A DNA stretch of 64,000 nucleotides from Winogradskyella aurantia (GTDB lineage Bacteria > Bacteroidota > Bacteroidia > Flavobacteriales > Flavobacteriaceae). This document shows positions 19,070-28,337 of this stretch, piece by piece. The notes beneath the pieces are model-generated. The model did not search any database. It had not been told where the DNA came from and saw only the letters and a list, made by a program, of their open reading frames with translations. The translations under genes and the position numbers were made by a program. Numbering within the stretch: the first letter of the stretch is position 1; every line of letters begins with the position of its first letter. Location: the NCBI RefSeq assembly GCF_002266855.1, contig NZ_NGJN01000003.1, positions 423,699 through 487,698 on the forward strand, read 5' to 3'.

Positions 19070-19738
19070 TTATGCGTTAATAAGTTCATTTAAAAACTCC
19101 TCCGAAATCTGGGTAAAGTCTTTAAATATATAATGGGCACGACCTAAAACATCTGGTTCGCCTATGCCAATGGAAATCATGTTTGCGGCGTTTGCTGCAT
19201 CGATGCCGGCTACAGAATCTTCAAAAACAATACAGTTCTCCGGGGATATTTTTAAAGATTTTGCCGCTATCAGAAATACCTCTGGGTCAGGTTTTGCCTT
19301 ACTGACGTCCGTGCCGTCTACTATGGTATCAAATAATTGGCCTACATTGACTTTCTCGATTATAAATCTTGCATTTTTACTTGCAGACCCTAAGGCAATA
19401 GCTTGGTGTTTATCTTTTAAATACAGCAGTGTCTTTTTTACATTTGGTAGTAATTCATTTTCATCCATCTTATTAATATAAGATAAATAGTCCTCATTTT
19501 TAAGTGCCATTAATTTCTCAAACTCCGCTTCAGACAATGTCTTATTTCCCCAAGATAGAATCTTTTCTAATGAGCGCACCCGACTTACTCCTTTGAGCTG
19601 TTCATTTTCCTTTTCCGAAAAATCAATACCAAGTCCGTTAGCAAGTCGTTTCCATGCTAAAAAGTGATACTTAGCCGTATCTACGATAACACCATCAAGA
19701 TCAAATATAAATCCTTTCCTTTTCTTACTCATTTTCAT
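19070..19738 (-). CDS. pgmB: beta-phosphoglucomutase
   Basis: 222 residues, typical for PgmB of the HAD superfamily. The HAD nucleophile motif is FDLDGVIVDTAKYHFLAWK near the N terminus, the cap segment has LKGVSRVRSLEKIL, motif II is ALGSAS, and motifs III/IV are KAKPDPEVF and VFEDSVAGIDAA. It interconverts beta-glucose-1-phosphate and glucose-6-phosphate via a bisphosphate, feeding GH65 product into glycolysis. Cytoplasmic. Its ATG overlaps the end of the MFS gene by 14 bases, indicating tight translational coupling; an ATG at 19732 is an alternative start. Confidence 0.95.
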   Translation of the reverse strand: MKMSKKRKGFIFDLDGVIVDTAKYHFLAWKRLANGLGIDFSEKENEQLKGVSRVRSLEKILSWGNKTLSEAEFEKLMALKNEDYLSYINKMDENELLPNVKKTLLYLKDKHQAIALGSASKNARFIIEKVNVGQLFDTIVDGTDVSKAKPDPEVFLIAAKSLKISPENCIVFEDSVAGIDAANAANMISIGIGEPDVLGRAHYIFKDFTQISEEFLNELINA

Positions 19739-21083
19739 TTAAAATTACATAATCATCTACATCCTTAACCCTTGTTACCAGTAAAGCTGCAATAATGAAA
19801 GAAAATCCACTAAGGACAAGGGCAAAAATTGGTTTGTCATTATAAAGGTATTTAACCATTGGACCTCCTATTAAGGCATTCAAAATTTGGGGTAGTACAA
19901 TAAAGAAATTGAATATACCCATATAGACTCCCATTTTTCGAACCGGAATAGACCCAGCTAAAATGGCATATGGCATTGCCAAAATACTTGCCCATGCAAT
20001 ACCCACACCTACCATAGATAAGATTAACCAATTTTTATCTGGTAATACATATAGTGACAGTAAGCCTAAAGCACCAATAATCAAAGAATAGGAATGTGTC
20101 TTTTTTCGCCCTATTTTCTTGGCAATAGCTGGAAGGAAAAAAGCGTAAATCGCAGAAACCAAATTATAAACCCCAAATAAGATACCCACCCAATCGCCGG
20201 CATCTTGAAAGCCCTTGCTATGGGTGTCTGAAATATCCAAACCATAAATATGTGAAGCTATGGCTGGCGTGGCAAAAACCCACATTCCAAAAAGACCAAA
20301 CCACGAAAAAAATTGCACCCATGCCAGTTGCTTCATAGTCTCTGGCATCTTGGCAAAATCTGAAAAGATGTTTAAAAGACTTGATGATTCTTCTTCCATG
20401 AGCTGTTCACCAGCGGCGGTATGGATGAGTTCCATCTCTTCGGGCGAATACTCCTTGGTTGTAAATACCGTAACCAAAATACTGCCTATTAAAACGGCTG
20501 CACCAATAAAAAAAGATAACAATAAATTTAGGGGCACTTCACCTGAAGCTGCCTCATTGGTAATACCAAACCAGTTGGCTAGTACATAAGGAAGCCAAGA
20601 ACCTATGACCGCGCCTATACCAATTAAAATGGTCTGCACACTAAATCCAAGAGTTCTTTGATCCGACGGCAAAACATCTGCGACCAACGCCCGAAACGGT
20701 TCCATGGCCACATTAAAGGAGGCATCCATAATCATCAACATTCCTGCTCCTACCCAAAGGGCTGGCATGTATGCGGTGAACATATCTGAATTAGGCATCA
20801 ATATTAGACCCAATGAGGCCAATAGAGCACCTATTAAAAAATAAGGCCGACGTCGTCCAAGCTTGGTCCAAGTTCTATCACTGTAATGGCCAATGATTGG
20901 TTGCACTATCAAACCCGTCAGAGGCGCAACTATCCAAAACCAAGATAATTCATGTACATCCGCACCAAAAATTTGAAGAATTCGACTTGCATTGGCATTT
21001 TGAAGGGCAAAACCCATTTGCACCCCTAGGAACCCGAAGCTTAAATTCCAGATTTCCCAAAAGCTTAACCTACGCTTTTGCAT
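19725..21083 (-). CDS. MFS sugar (maltose-type) transporter
   Basis: About 452 residues from the ATG at 21083 (MQKRRLSFWEIWNLSFGFLG); an upstream ATG at 21122 would add 13 residues that look like leader rather than protein. About 12 hydrophobic segments are visible. MFS signatures include GHYSDRTWTKLGRRRPYFLIG after TM2 and a second half with AIAKKIGRKKTHSY. It resembles the SLC45/GPH-like inner-membrane carriers found in Bacteroidota alpha-glucan loci. It probably imports maltose or maltodextrin into the cytoplasm for GH65. First gene of the ten-gene minus operon. The 130-bp region upstream carries a 12-bp inverted repeat and an 18-bp motif shared with the susC leader. Confidence 0.9.
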   Translation of the reverse strand: MQKRRLSFWEIWNLSFGFLGVQMGFALQNANASRILQIFGADVHELSWFWIVAPLTGLIVQPIIGHYSDRTWTKLGRRRPYFLIGALLASLGLILMPNSDMFTAYMPALWVGAGMLMIMDASFNVAMEPFRALVADVLPSDQRTLGFSVQTILIGIGAVIGSWLPYVLANWFGITNEAASGEVPLNLLLSFFIGAAVLIGSILVTVFTTKEYSPEEMELIHTAAGEQLMEEESSSLLNIFSDFAKMPETMKQLAWVQFFSWFGLFGMWVFATPAIASHIYGLDISDTHSKGFQDAGDWVGILFGVYNLVSAIYAFFLPAIAKKIGRKKTHSYSLIIGALGLLSLYVLPDKNWLILSMVGVGIAWASILAMPYAILAGSIPVRKMGVYMGIFNFFIVLPQILNALIGGPMVKYLYNDKPIFALVLSGFSFIIAALLVTRVKDVDDYVILNENE

Positions 21084-21127
21084 AAATAGTATATTATTGA
21101 TTAATACTATTCTGACAAGCAAAGCTT

Positions 21128-21166
21128 ATCAAAACTTATGAAAGAAGTGAAAATATAAGTTTTGAT
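21128..21166. promoter_or_regulatory. 12-bp perfect inverted repeat in the MFS-operon leader
   Basis: Arms ATCAAAACTTAT (21128-21139) and ATAAGTTTTGAT (21155-21166) are perfect complements with a 15-base spacer, in the gap between lacI and the MFS gene. No T-run follows on the minus strand after the hairpin, so it is a poor terminator and may be a protein-binding site or leader structure for the operon. Confidence 0.5.
21141..21158 (+). repeat. 18-bp motif, copy 1 (AAAGAAGTGAAAATATAA)
   Basis: The 18 bases AAAGAAGTGAAAATATAA are identical to 22484-22501 in the susC leader. This copy overlaps the spacer and right arm of the inverted repeat upstream of the MFS gene. Relative to its downstream gene it is reversed compared with the susC copy. 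Confidence 0.55.
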
Positions 21167-21213
21167 TTGTGGGTAAATATAGGTAATGATTTTAAATTGG
21201 CAATGTTAAAATT

Positions 21214-22260
21214 CTATTTGGTAGATTCCCTTTCAATTAAATCCGTCTCAATAACAATAGTTTGATATTCTTCTTCAGCTTCTGTACTAACCGTTTCCAA
21301 TTTATTGATTAAAAGATCCGCAGCTCTTTCTCCCATGATTTGTGCATGTTGACTTACAGTGCTTAGACTAGGCGTAGAATGTTTGGACAACACCCCATCC
21401 GTAAAACCGATCACCTGCACATCCCTAGGTATCTCTAACCCTAATTTGCGTGCCACCTTCATGGCGGAAAGCGCATACAATTCATTGACCGCAAATACAC
21501 CGTCTATGGCTGTATTGGATTTAAACAACTGTTCTATTTCCTTTTCAAGAGCCTCTAAATGAACTTCGTAATCCAAACGGTCATCAAGTTTTAATATTAA
21601 GCTCGATTTCAATTCAAAACCACTTTCCTTTAAAGCCTCCATATACCCTTGTGTCCGCAACTTACCTACACTTACGTAATCCTTGGTAGTAATTAATGCA
21701 ATTTGTTTGCAGTTGTTAGAGATCAACTTTTCCACGGCCCGTTTTGCACCGCCAAAATCGTTCACAATAACCTTATCACATTTAATGTCTGAAACCACAC
21801 GATCAAACATAACCACTGGCATACCTTGGTCCATGGTTTCATTAAAGTGATGGTAATCCTGCAATTGCAATGTCTCTTTTGAAATGGATAAAATAAAGCC
21901 ATCTATACTGCCATTTGCTAACATTTCCATATTTATCACTTCTTTAGAAAAGGACTCGTTAGACAAGCCAACAATAACATTATAACCTCTTTTATTGGCG
22001 ACCAACTCAACACCTCTGATGACTTTTGAAAAGAAGTGGTGTACTATCTCTGGTATGATAATACCTATAGTATTGGTTTTTCTGTTCTTAAGGCTTAAAG
22101 CAATGTTATTGGGCTTATAATTGTATAGCTTGGCAAAAGCTTGAACTTTTTGCTTTGTGTCTTCACTAATTTCCGGACTATTCCGTAGCGCCTTCGAAAC
22201 GGTAGATATAGAAACGTCTAATTCTCTAGCAATCTGTTTTAAAGTAATTTTTCTTTTCAT
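21214..22260 (-). CDS. LacI/GalR-family transcriptional regulator
   Basis: 348 residues. The N-terminal LacI helix-turn-helix is ITLKQIARELDVSISTVSKAL, followed by the hinge YNYKPNNIALSLK (which usually inserts into the operator minor groove) and a periplasmic-binding-protein-like sensor domain from NTIGIIIPEI to the C terminus. It should respond to a maltodextrin-type sugar and control the flanking operons. Transcribed away from susC, with a perfect LacI-type palindrome in the 275-bp divergent region, so it may also regulate itself. The MFS-led operon starts 130 bp downstream on the same strand; read-through from lacI is possible. Confidence 0.93.
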   Translation of the reverse strand: MKRKITLKQIARELDVSISTVSKALRNSPEISEDTKQKVQAFAKLYNYKPNNIALSLKNRKTNTIGIIIPEIVHHFFSKVIRGVELVANKRGYNVIVGLSNESFSKEVINMEMLANGSIDGFILSISKETLQLQDYHHFNETMDQGMPVVMFDRVVSDIKCDKVIVNDFGGAKRAVEKLISNNCKQIALITTKDYVSVGKLRTQGYMEALKESGFELKSSLILKLDDRLDYEVHLEALEKEIEQLFKSNTAIDGVFAVNELYALSAMKVARKLGLEIPRDVQVIGFTDGVLSKHSTPSLSTVSQHAQIMGERAADLLINKLETVSTEAEEEYQTIVIETDLIERESTK

Positions 22261-22409
22261 GGCATCTTATACTCAAAAAATCTAAAAATTTCAGGCTAAA
22301 TATAAGATATCATATTACGGTATGAATAATTTTAACTTTCATATATTGTGAAATTCTTAATTTTTCTATAAATTTCTCCTAATGTTAATTTTTGTTAAAA
22401 AGTTTTTAA

Positions 22410-22427
22410 CACGAAAACGTTTTCGTG
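22410..22427. promoter_or_regulatory. LacI-family operator, perfect 18-bp palindrome
   Basis: CACGAAAACGTTTTCGTG is a perfect palindrome with the central CG and AAAACGTTTT core typical of LacI/CcpA/MalR-family operators. It lies 150 bp upstream of lacI and 109 bp upstream of susC, in the divergent promoter region. The neighbouring lacI gene is the obvious binding partner (inference). I found no second perfect copy in the window. Confidence 0.8.
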
Positions 22428-22483
22428 ACATATGTCAGTTTTTTTAACACTGCGGACATGGTAAATTTACATATTTTTAACCC

Positions 22484-22501
22484 AAAGAAGTGAAAATATA
22501 A
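22484..22501 (+). repeat. 18-bp motif, copy 2 in the susC leader
   Basis: Identical to 21141-21158 (AAAGAAGTGAAAATATAA). It ends 34 bases before the susC ATG, so it probably lies in the 5' untranslated region and could be an RNA-level or DNA-level control element shared by both glucan operons. Confidence 0.55.
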
Positions 22502-22535
22502 TCAATTAACTAAGCAATTAATTTAAAAACTTTGT

Positions 22536-25451
22536 ATGAAAACATTCTTAAATGCTTTACTCGTAATTTTAATTATGGTACCAGCAACGCTGATGGCTCA
22601 AACAACCGTCACAGGTACCGTAACAGATAAAGCAAACGCAATGCCTTTACCTGGCGTTAACGTCATTATAAAGGGTACTTCTAGAGGAACATCCACTGAT
22701 TTCGACGGAAATTTCTCATTAGAAGTAAGTCAAGGAGAAACCCTTGTCATATCTTATTTAGGTTACACCCCACAAGAAATACTATTCAGTGGACAGGCCA
22801 CTATCGATGTAGCTTTGGTCGAGGACGCCGCTCAATTAGACGAAGTGGTTCTTATCGGTTATGGTGCAACCACCAAGCAAGATGCTACGGGTGCCGTTGA
22901 AAAGGTCGGTGACGAAGACTTTAACCGTGGTGCTATTGTGGCACCACAACAGCTTATTGCTGGTAAAGCAGCTGGTGTTCGCGTAACTACAGGCGGTGGT
23001 GCAGCTGGTGAAGGCGGTGAAATTAGAATTAGGGGTGGTGCATCTATAGGTACTGAATTCGGCGCTACTAATGATCCTTTGATAGTAATTGACGGATTAC
23101 CAATTGACCAACGCGGTGGTGCTCAAGGGTCTAGAAATGCTTTAAATGCCATTAACCCAGCGGATATTGAGGATTTTGTGGTCCTTAAGGACGCCTCTGC
23201 CACGGCTATTTATGGTTCGCGTGCCTCAAACGGTGTTATTTTAATAACCACAAAAAAAGGTAGTGCAAACCAACCTCTGAAATTAGAATACGGTATACAA
23301 GCCTCTACGAGACGCATAACCAATACAGTAGATAATTTAAGTGCTGCGCAGTACAGACAAGTGGCTGAAGCCGATGGTGTTGACCCCTCTGAATTTGGCA
23401 ATGCCAATACAAACTGGCAAGATGAAATTTATACCACCGGAATAGGTGCGATTCATAATATTACGGCCTCTAAAGGTTACGAAAACTTTAGCTTTAGGGT
23501 AAATTATAACCACGTTTCTCAGGAAGGACCGCTCTTAGGTGATTTATACGAGCGTAATGGCTTTAATACTTCCTTTGTTCATCGTTTTTTAGATAATGAT
23601 TTAAAAATAACAGCTATCGCTCGTGGTATCCAAGATGAGTACCAATATGCCGAAGATGGAGCTATTGGAGCTGCTGTAAGATTTGATCCCACACAACCAA
23701 TTAGGAATCCAGACGGCAGTTTTTACCAGTACGGTACAACCGCCAACTTGGCGCCAGCCAATCCATTGTTCACCCTAGCTGAAACAGAGGATAGACAGAC
23801 CATTCAGCGATTTATAGGTAACTTTAATATAGATTACAATTTTTGGTTTTTACGAGATTTAAAACTTAGTGTAAATGGAGGTATTGATTACGCAGAAAAC
23901 AGTGGTTTTAGATTTGCTCCGGCAAACCCTAACAACGCTGGAGCCTTTAATTTTAATGGTCAATCACAGGGATTAAACCGAAATACGTCATTAGATTTCT
24001 TGTTAAATTATAAAACCTTTGTCGAGTCTATCAATACCAACATTGATATTACTGCGGGTCATGCCTTCCAAGAATTTTACATAAGAACTGATATTGATGA
24101 GGTTTCTGGACCAAATACCACCATCGATACTGATATAAATAGAAATGCTCTATTGTCCTATTTTGCCAGAGCTAGTTTTGATATAGCCGATAGGTATTTA
24201 ATTTCAGCTAGTTTTAGACGTGACGGCTCATCTAGATTTAGTGAAGACAATCGCTTTGGTAATTTCCCGGGAGTATCCGTTGGCTGGAAGCTTATGAATG
24301 AATCATGGATGCAAGACTCCTTCTTCTCTAACCTTAAGTTGAGAGCAGGTTGGGGGGTAACCGGTCAGCAGGAAATTGGACAGAATTACGGCTTCCAGGG
24401 GATATATACACCATCACGAAACGATCAGGCTAATATTCAATTCGGCACCACCATCAATGGCGAACCTATCTTTATTCGCACACTTAGACCTGAAGGATTT
24501 GATGAAAACATCAAATGGGAGGAGACCACACAATACAACGTCGCATTAGATTATGGATTCTTTAACAATCGCTTATCGGGTACCATTGATTTCTATTACA
24601 GAGAAACTGAAGATCTATTGGCTACAGTCCCTGTACCCTCTGGATCTAACTTAAGAGATTTAATTACGACTAATGTTGGGGAAATAACCAGTCGAGGTTT
24701 GGAGCTTACGGTTAATGGTGTAATTTTCCAAAAAGAAAATTTTGGATGGGATACGAATTTTAACGTCACCTTTCAGGAACAAGAAGTCACCCGACTTAGT
24801 CTAAATAATGACCCTAATGCCTTTTTCCTCGTAGGAGGTATTTCTGGTGGTGTAGGTAATAACATACAAATCCTTAGGCCAGGGTTCGATCCTACGACCT
24901 TCTTTGTTTTCAGACAGGTATATGATAATGAAGGGAACCCAATTGAAGGTTCTTATGTAGACGTTAATGGTGACAACCAGATAACAGAAGCGGACAGACA
25001 ACCGTACAAAAAAGCAACACCAGATGCATTTATTGGATGGACCAATAATCTTCGTTATAAGAATTTTGACCTTAACTTTACGTTTAGAGGAAGTTTTGGC
25101 AACTACGTCTATAACAACAACGCCTCCGATACAGGTAACCTTAATGCTATAACCAATCAGCCTGGTTATCTCGCTAATGGACACGCCAGCGTATTGGATA
25201 CAGGATTTACAAACCAAAATTTATTTTCTGATTTATATATAGAACGTGCAGATTTCGTAAGATTGGACAATATATCCTTAGGGTATACCATTCCTTTCGA
25301 AAAAATGACACTCAGAACGTCTCTAACAGCAACTAACCTATTTGTTATTACAGAGTATAGTGGCTTAGACCCTGAGATTGGCAATGGAATTCAAAACAAC
25401 TTTTACCCAAGAACACGTGATGTTGTATTAGGTCTTAACTTTACATTTTAA
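22536..25451 (+). CDS. SusC-like TonB-dependent outer-membrane receptor
   Basis: 971 residues. Signal peptide to about residue 22 (LIMVPATLMAQ), then a carboxypeptidase-regulatory-like domain (VTGTVTDKANAMPLPGVNV, to ~100), a TonB-box region QLDEVVLIGYG, the plug (ATGAVEKV ... LIVIDGLPI ... ASATAIYGSRASNGVILI) and a beta-barrel ending in a C-terminal Phe (VVLGLNFTF). It forms the energised channel of the Sus complex, importing maltooligosaccharides delivered by SusD. First gene of the plus-strand operon susC-susD-susE, 4 bases before susD. Regulated from the region holding the LacI palindrome. Substrate is inferred from neighbours. Confidence 0.95.
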   Translation: MKTFLNALLVILIMVPATLMAQTTVTGTVTDKANAMPLPGVNVIIKGTSRGTSTDFDGNFSLEVSQGETLVISYLGYTPQEILFSGQATIDVALVEDAAQLDEVVLIGYGATTKQDATGAVEKVGDEDFNRGAIVAPQQLIAGKAAGVRVTTGGGAAGEGGEIRIRGGASIGTEFGATNDPLIVIDGLPIDQRGGAQGSRNALNAINPADIEDFVVLKDASATAIYGSRASNGVILITTKKGSANQPLKLEYGIQASTRRITNTVDNLSAAQYRQVAEADGVDPSEFGNANTNWQDEIYTTGIGAIHNITASKGYENFSFRVNYNHVSQEGPLLGDLYERNGFNTSFVHRFLDNDLKITAIARGIQDEYQYAEDGAIGAAVRFDPTQPIRNPDGSFYQYGTTANLAPANPLFTLAETEDRQTIQRFIGNFNIDYNFWFLRDLKLSVNGGIDYAENSGFRFAPANPNNAGAFNFNGQSQGLNRNTSLDFLLNYKTFVESINTNIDITAGHAFQEFYIRTDIDEVSGPNTTIDTDINRNALLSYFARASFDIADRYLISASFRRDGSSRFSEDNRFGNFPGVSVGWKLMNESWMQDSFFSNLKLRAGWGVTGQQEIGQNYGFQGIYTPSRNDQANIQFGTTINGEPIFIRTLRPEGFDENIKWEETTQYNVALDYGFFNNRLSGTIDFYYRETEDLLATVPVPSGSNLRDLITTNVGEITSRGLELTVNGVIFQKENFGWDTNFNVTFQEQEVTRLSLNNDPNAFFLVGGISGGVGNNIQILRPGFDPTTFFVFRQVYDNEGNPIEGSYVDVNGDNQITEADRQPYKKATPDAFIGWTNNLRYKNFDLNFTFRGSFGNYVYNNNASDTGNLNAITNQPGYLANGHASVLDTGFTNQNLFSDLYIERADFVRLDNISLGYTIPFEKMTLRTSLTATNLFVITEYSGLDPEIGNGIQNNFYPRTRDVVLGLNFTF

Positions 25452-25455
25452 AAAA

Positions 25456-27087
25456 ATGAGAATAATTAATATAAACAACAAAGCTATGATGAAAAGAACA
25501 TTTAAAACGGTTTTCGCCGTCTTGTTGCTAGTGTGTTTTACCCAGTCTTGTGAAGACCGGCTAGATCTACTGCCAGAGGACGAGCGAATTACAGCTGACC
25601 AAGCCTTTGAGGACCCTGAAGCTTATAAAGAGTTCTTGGCAAAAATATATGCCGGGATTTCCTTAAGTGGGCAACAAGGCCCCGCAGGTTCACCAGACTT
25701 GGCAGGTCTAGATGAAGGTTTCTCAAATTATTTGAGACTTTACTGGAAAATGCAACAACTGACCACTGATGAAGCGATAATCGGTTGGAATGACGGTACC
25801 ATTCAGGACTTACACGGACAGGTATGGACAGCAGGAAATGAATTTATTAGAACGATGTACACTCGTTTGATGTATCAGGTATCTTTAACGAATGAATTTC
25901 TGCGCCAAACTACAGATGACAAGTTAAGCAGTCGCGGTGTAGATGCCGACTTAAGAGCTGAAATTCAGGTATTCAGAGCCGAGACCCGATTTATGAGAGC
26001 ACTTTCCTATTGGCATCTAATGGATTTGTTTGCTAACCCTCCATTCGTAACAGAAAATGATGCAGTTGGGGCATTTTTACCACAACAAATTCAAAGAGCT
26101 GATTTGTTCAATTATATCGAGTCTGAATTGCTTGACATTGTAGATGAAATGGCGGCGCCGCGCCAAAACGAATATGGACGTGCGGATCGTGCAGCAGCAT
26201 GGATGTTATTGGGCAAACTGTATCTAAATGCAGAGGTCTATACAAATACACCCAGATACAACGATGTCATAACATACACCGAAAATATCATTAATGCAGG
26301 CTATACCATTCCGCAAATTCCTTATTTCCATTTATTCTTGGCAGATAATGATTCTAACGGAGCGCAAGAAGAGGTCATCTTCACCATTCCTTTCGATGGC
26401 TTAAGGACACAAGCCTTTGGAGGCATGACTTTTTTAACACATGCGCCTGTAGGCGGATCTATGAATCCTGCTGAATTCGGCATTAACGGCGGTTGGTTTG
26501 GTATCAGGACTACCCCAACTTTCGTGGAACAGTTCCCTAATGAGGAAAATTCTGCTGATGGTAGAGCATTGTTATATACCGATGGTCAAAATAAAGATAT
26601 TGAAGAAGTAGGGCCATTCAATCAAGGTTATGCGGTTGCCAAGTATAGAAATGTAGACGTTAATGGTGTTCCTGGTTCGGATGCATCCGGCGATCACACG
26701 GATATTGATTTTCCTATGTTTAGATTAGCAGATGTATACTTGATGTATGCAGAAGCAGTTTTAAGAGGAGGTGGCGGATCAGCTTCTACAGCAGTCTCTT
26801 ACATAAATGAACTTCGTCAAAGAGCCTATGGTGATACAAGTGGAAACATTACACAAGGCGATTTAACATTAGACTTTATTATAGATGAGCGTTCCAGAGA
26901 ATTATATTGGGAATGTCACAGACGTACCGATTTAGTACGATTTGGTCAGTTCTCGGATCAAGGTGTTTGGCAATGGAAAGGTGGTGTTCAGCAAGGGGTC
27001 ACTACTGAAGCTTTCAGAGACTTAATGCCTATTCCTGAAACCGATTTAAGTCTGAATACAAACTTAGAACAAAACCCTGGTTACTAA
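25456..27087 (+). CDS. SusD-like glycan-binding lipoprotein
   Basis: 543 residues from the ATG at 25456; ATGs at 25486 and 25489 give a more usual lipoprotein leader (MKRTFKTVFAVLLLVCFTQSC) and either may be the true start. The mature protein begins at the Cys of TQSCEDRLDLLP. SusD/RagB features include the N-terminal DQAFEDPEAYKEFLAKIYAG, TPR-like helices (ETRFMRALSYWHLMDLFA), WMLLGKLYLNAEVY and the C-terminal INELRQRAYG ... IIDERSRELYWECHRRTDLVRFGQF. It caps SusC and binds glucan at the cell surface. Follows susC by 4 bases and precedes susE by 26. Confidence 0.94.
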   Translation: MRIININNKAMMKRTFKTVFAVLLLVCFTQSCEDRLDLLPEDERITADQAFEDPEAYKEFLAKIYAGISLSGQQGPAGSPDLAGLDEGFSNYLRLYWKMQQLTTDEAIIGWNDGTIQDLHGQVWTAGNEFIRTMYTRLMYQVSLTNEFLRQTTDDKLSSRGVDADLRAEIQVFRAETRFMRALSYWHLMDLFANPPFVTENDAVGAFLPQQIQRADLFNYIESELLDIVDEMAAPRQNEYGRADRAAAWMLLGKLYLNAEVYTNTPRYNDVITYTENIINAGYTIPQIPYFHLFLADNDSNGAQEEVIFTIPFDGLRTQAFGGMTFLTHAPVGGSMNPAEFGINGGWFGIRTTPTFVEQFPNEENSADGRALLYTDGQNKDIEEVGPFNQGYAVAKYRNVDVNGVPGSDASGDHTDIDFPMFRLADVYLMYAEAVLRGGGGSASTAVSYINELRQRAYGDTSGNITQGDLTLDFIIDERSRELYWECHRRTDLVRFGQFSDQGVWQWKGGVQQGVTTEAFRDLMPIPETDLSLNTNLEQNPGY

Positions 27088-27113
27088 CTAATACATTAAA
27101 TATTATCATAAAA

Positions 27114-28301
27114 ATGAAAAAAATATCAATCTTAGGCCTTTTCATCTTTGCCTTAATAAGTTTTAACAGTTGTGAAACAGAAGATGACGTCGTTTTCACA
27201 ACAGATAATAATGGCGAATTGAGTTTCACCAATACGTTTTCATCTCAATATATTTTGACGCCACAAACGTCAGGAAATTTAGGGGAACGTTTCACTTGGA
27301 GCAGTGCCGCACTAAATGTGCCGACAAATGTAACCTACGAATTACAAAAATCCATAACTGGCGACTTTAGTGATTCTGAAACCGTAGGAGCCACAACGGG
27401 TAACGAAATCGCCGTAACTATTGGCGATATGCTGTCATATGCTGCTCAAGCTGGTTTAGACAATGATCCATTAACAGAAAACCCAGACACAGGTGATGTC
27501 TATTTTAGGCTGCGCTCATTTCTTGGAGATGGAGGTTTAGAAAATATTGGTCCAGCTCAGGCGCTAACCTTATTCTTACCTGAAGAAAGTACTGGTAATC
27601 CTGTTCCTGTTTGCGATTTTGACCAATATTTCTTGGTTGGAGCAGGTATTAAATTTACAGGTTGGGACTGGGCAACACCTCAAGAGGTAACTTGTTCAGG
27701 AACTAATGTGTATACCGTCAACGTTGACCTAATCAATAATGTGGACGGGGATGGTAATTTCAGATTCTTCACTACTGAGACTGATTGGGGATCAGGTATT
27801 AACTACCCTGGATTTATTGATGCTGGTTATACTATTGATGATAGGTTTGAAGACGCTATGGATGGAGATAATAATTTCTTGTTTACTGGAGATAGTGGTA
27901 AGTACTTACTAACACTTGACGCTGTTAATAAGACAATTACCTTATCAGATCCAGCACCACTAGGTACCTGTGATTTAGACCAAATGTGGGCCGTAGGTGC
28001 AGGTTTACCGGACGCAGGTTGGGATTGGGGAACTCCAGTTCAATTAATGTGTGAAGATAATGGTGTCTATGCAGGTTGGGTAAATTACACTTCTGATGGC
28101 GATGCTAACTTTAGATTCTTTACCACAGCTACAGACTGGGGGTCAGGTCAAAACTATCCGTTCTTTGCTGATGCAGGCTATACCATAGACCCCAAGTTGG
28201 AAAATGCGGAAGACGGCGACTTAAATTTTAAATTCGTAGGAACATCAGGTCAATATTATACTACGATTGACACTATGAACCTAACCATAACTTTAGAGTA
28301 G
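27114..28301 (+). CDS. SusE/SusF-like starch-binding lipoprotein
   Basis: 395 residues; lipobox Cys20 (ISFNSCETEDD). Residues ~30-155 form a SusE-type N-terminal domain (ETEDDVVF, FTWSSA). Two tandem ~110-residue modules follow (~167-278 and 286-395). Each starts with CD-D and contains WDW-TP, NFRFFTT-TDWGSG-NYP and DAGYTID, then a T-I-L ending. Such modules bind starch through aromatic platforms, and the repeated WDW and TDW tryptophans fit that. A surface lipoprotein that helps SusCD hold substrate. A strong rho-independent terminator lies 37 bases after the stop. SusE versus SusF naming is a matter of order. Confidence 0.92.
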   Translation: MKKISILGLFIFALISFNSCETEDDVVFTTDNNGELSFTNTFSSQYILTPQTSGNLGERFTWSSAALNVPTNVTYELQKSITGDFSDSETVGATTGNEIAVTIGDMLSYAAQAGLDNDPLTENPDTGDVYFRLRSFLGDGGLENIGPAQALTLFLPEESTGNPVPVCDFDQYFLVGAGIKFTGWDWATPQEVTCSGTNVYTVNVDLINNVDGDGNFRFFTTETDWGSGINYPGFIDAGYTIDDRFEDAMDGDNNFLFTGDSGKYLLTLDAVNKTITLSDPAPLGTCDLDQMWAVGAGLPDAGWDWGTPVQLMCEDNGVYAGWVNYTSDGDANFRFFTTATDWGSGQNYPFFADAGYTIDPKLENAEDGDLNFKFVGTSGQYYTTIDTMNLTITLE

Positions 28302-28337
28302 TCTAACCATTGTAATTGATTTAATGAATGATTAATT

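Noticed and set aside
22430..22480. Exact flavobacterial promoter (TTG then TAnnTTTG) for susC
   Set aside because: Only a partial match (TAAATTTAC near 22462) without a clear -33 TTG, so it is not listed as a feature.
24801..25217. 138-residue minus-strand reading frame inside susC
   Set aside because: It is fully antisense to a well-conserved SusC barrel, has low-complexity composition and no recognisable domain.
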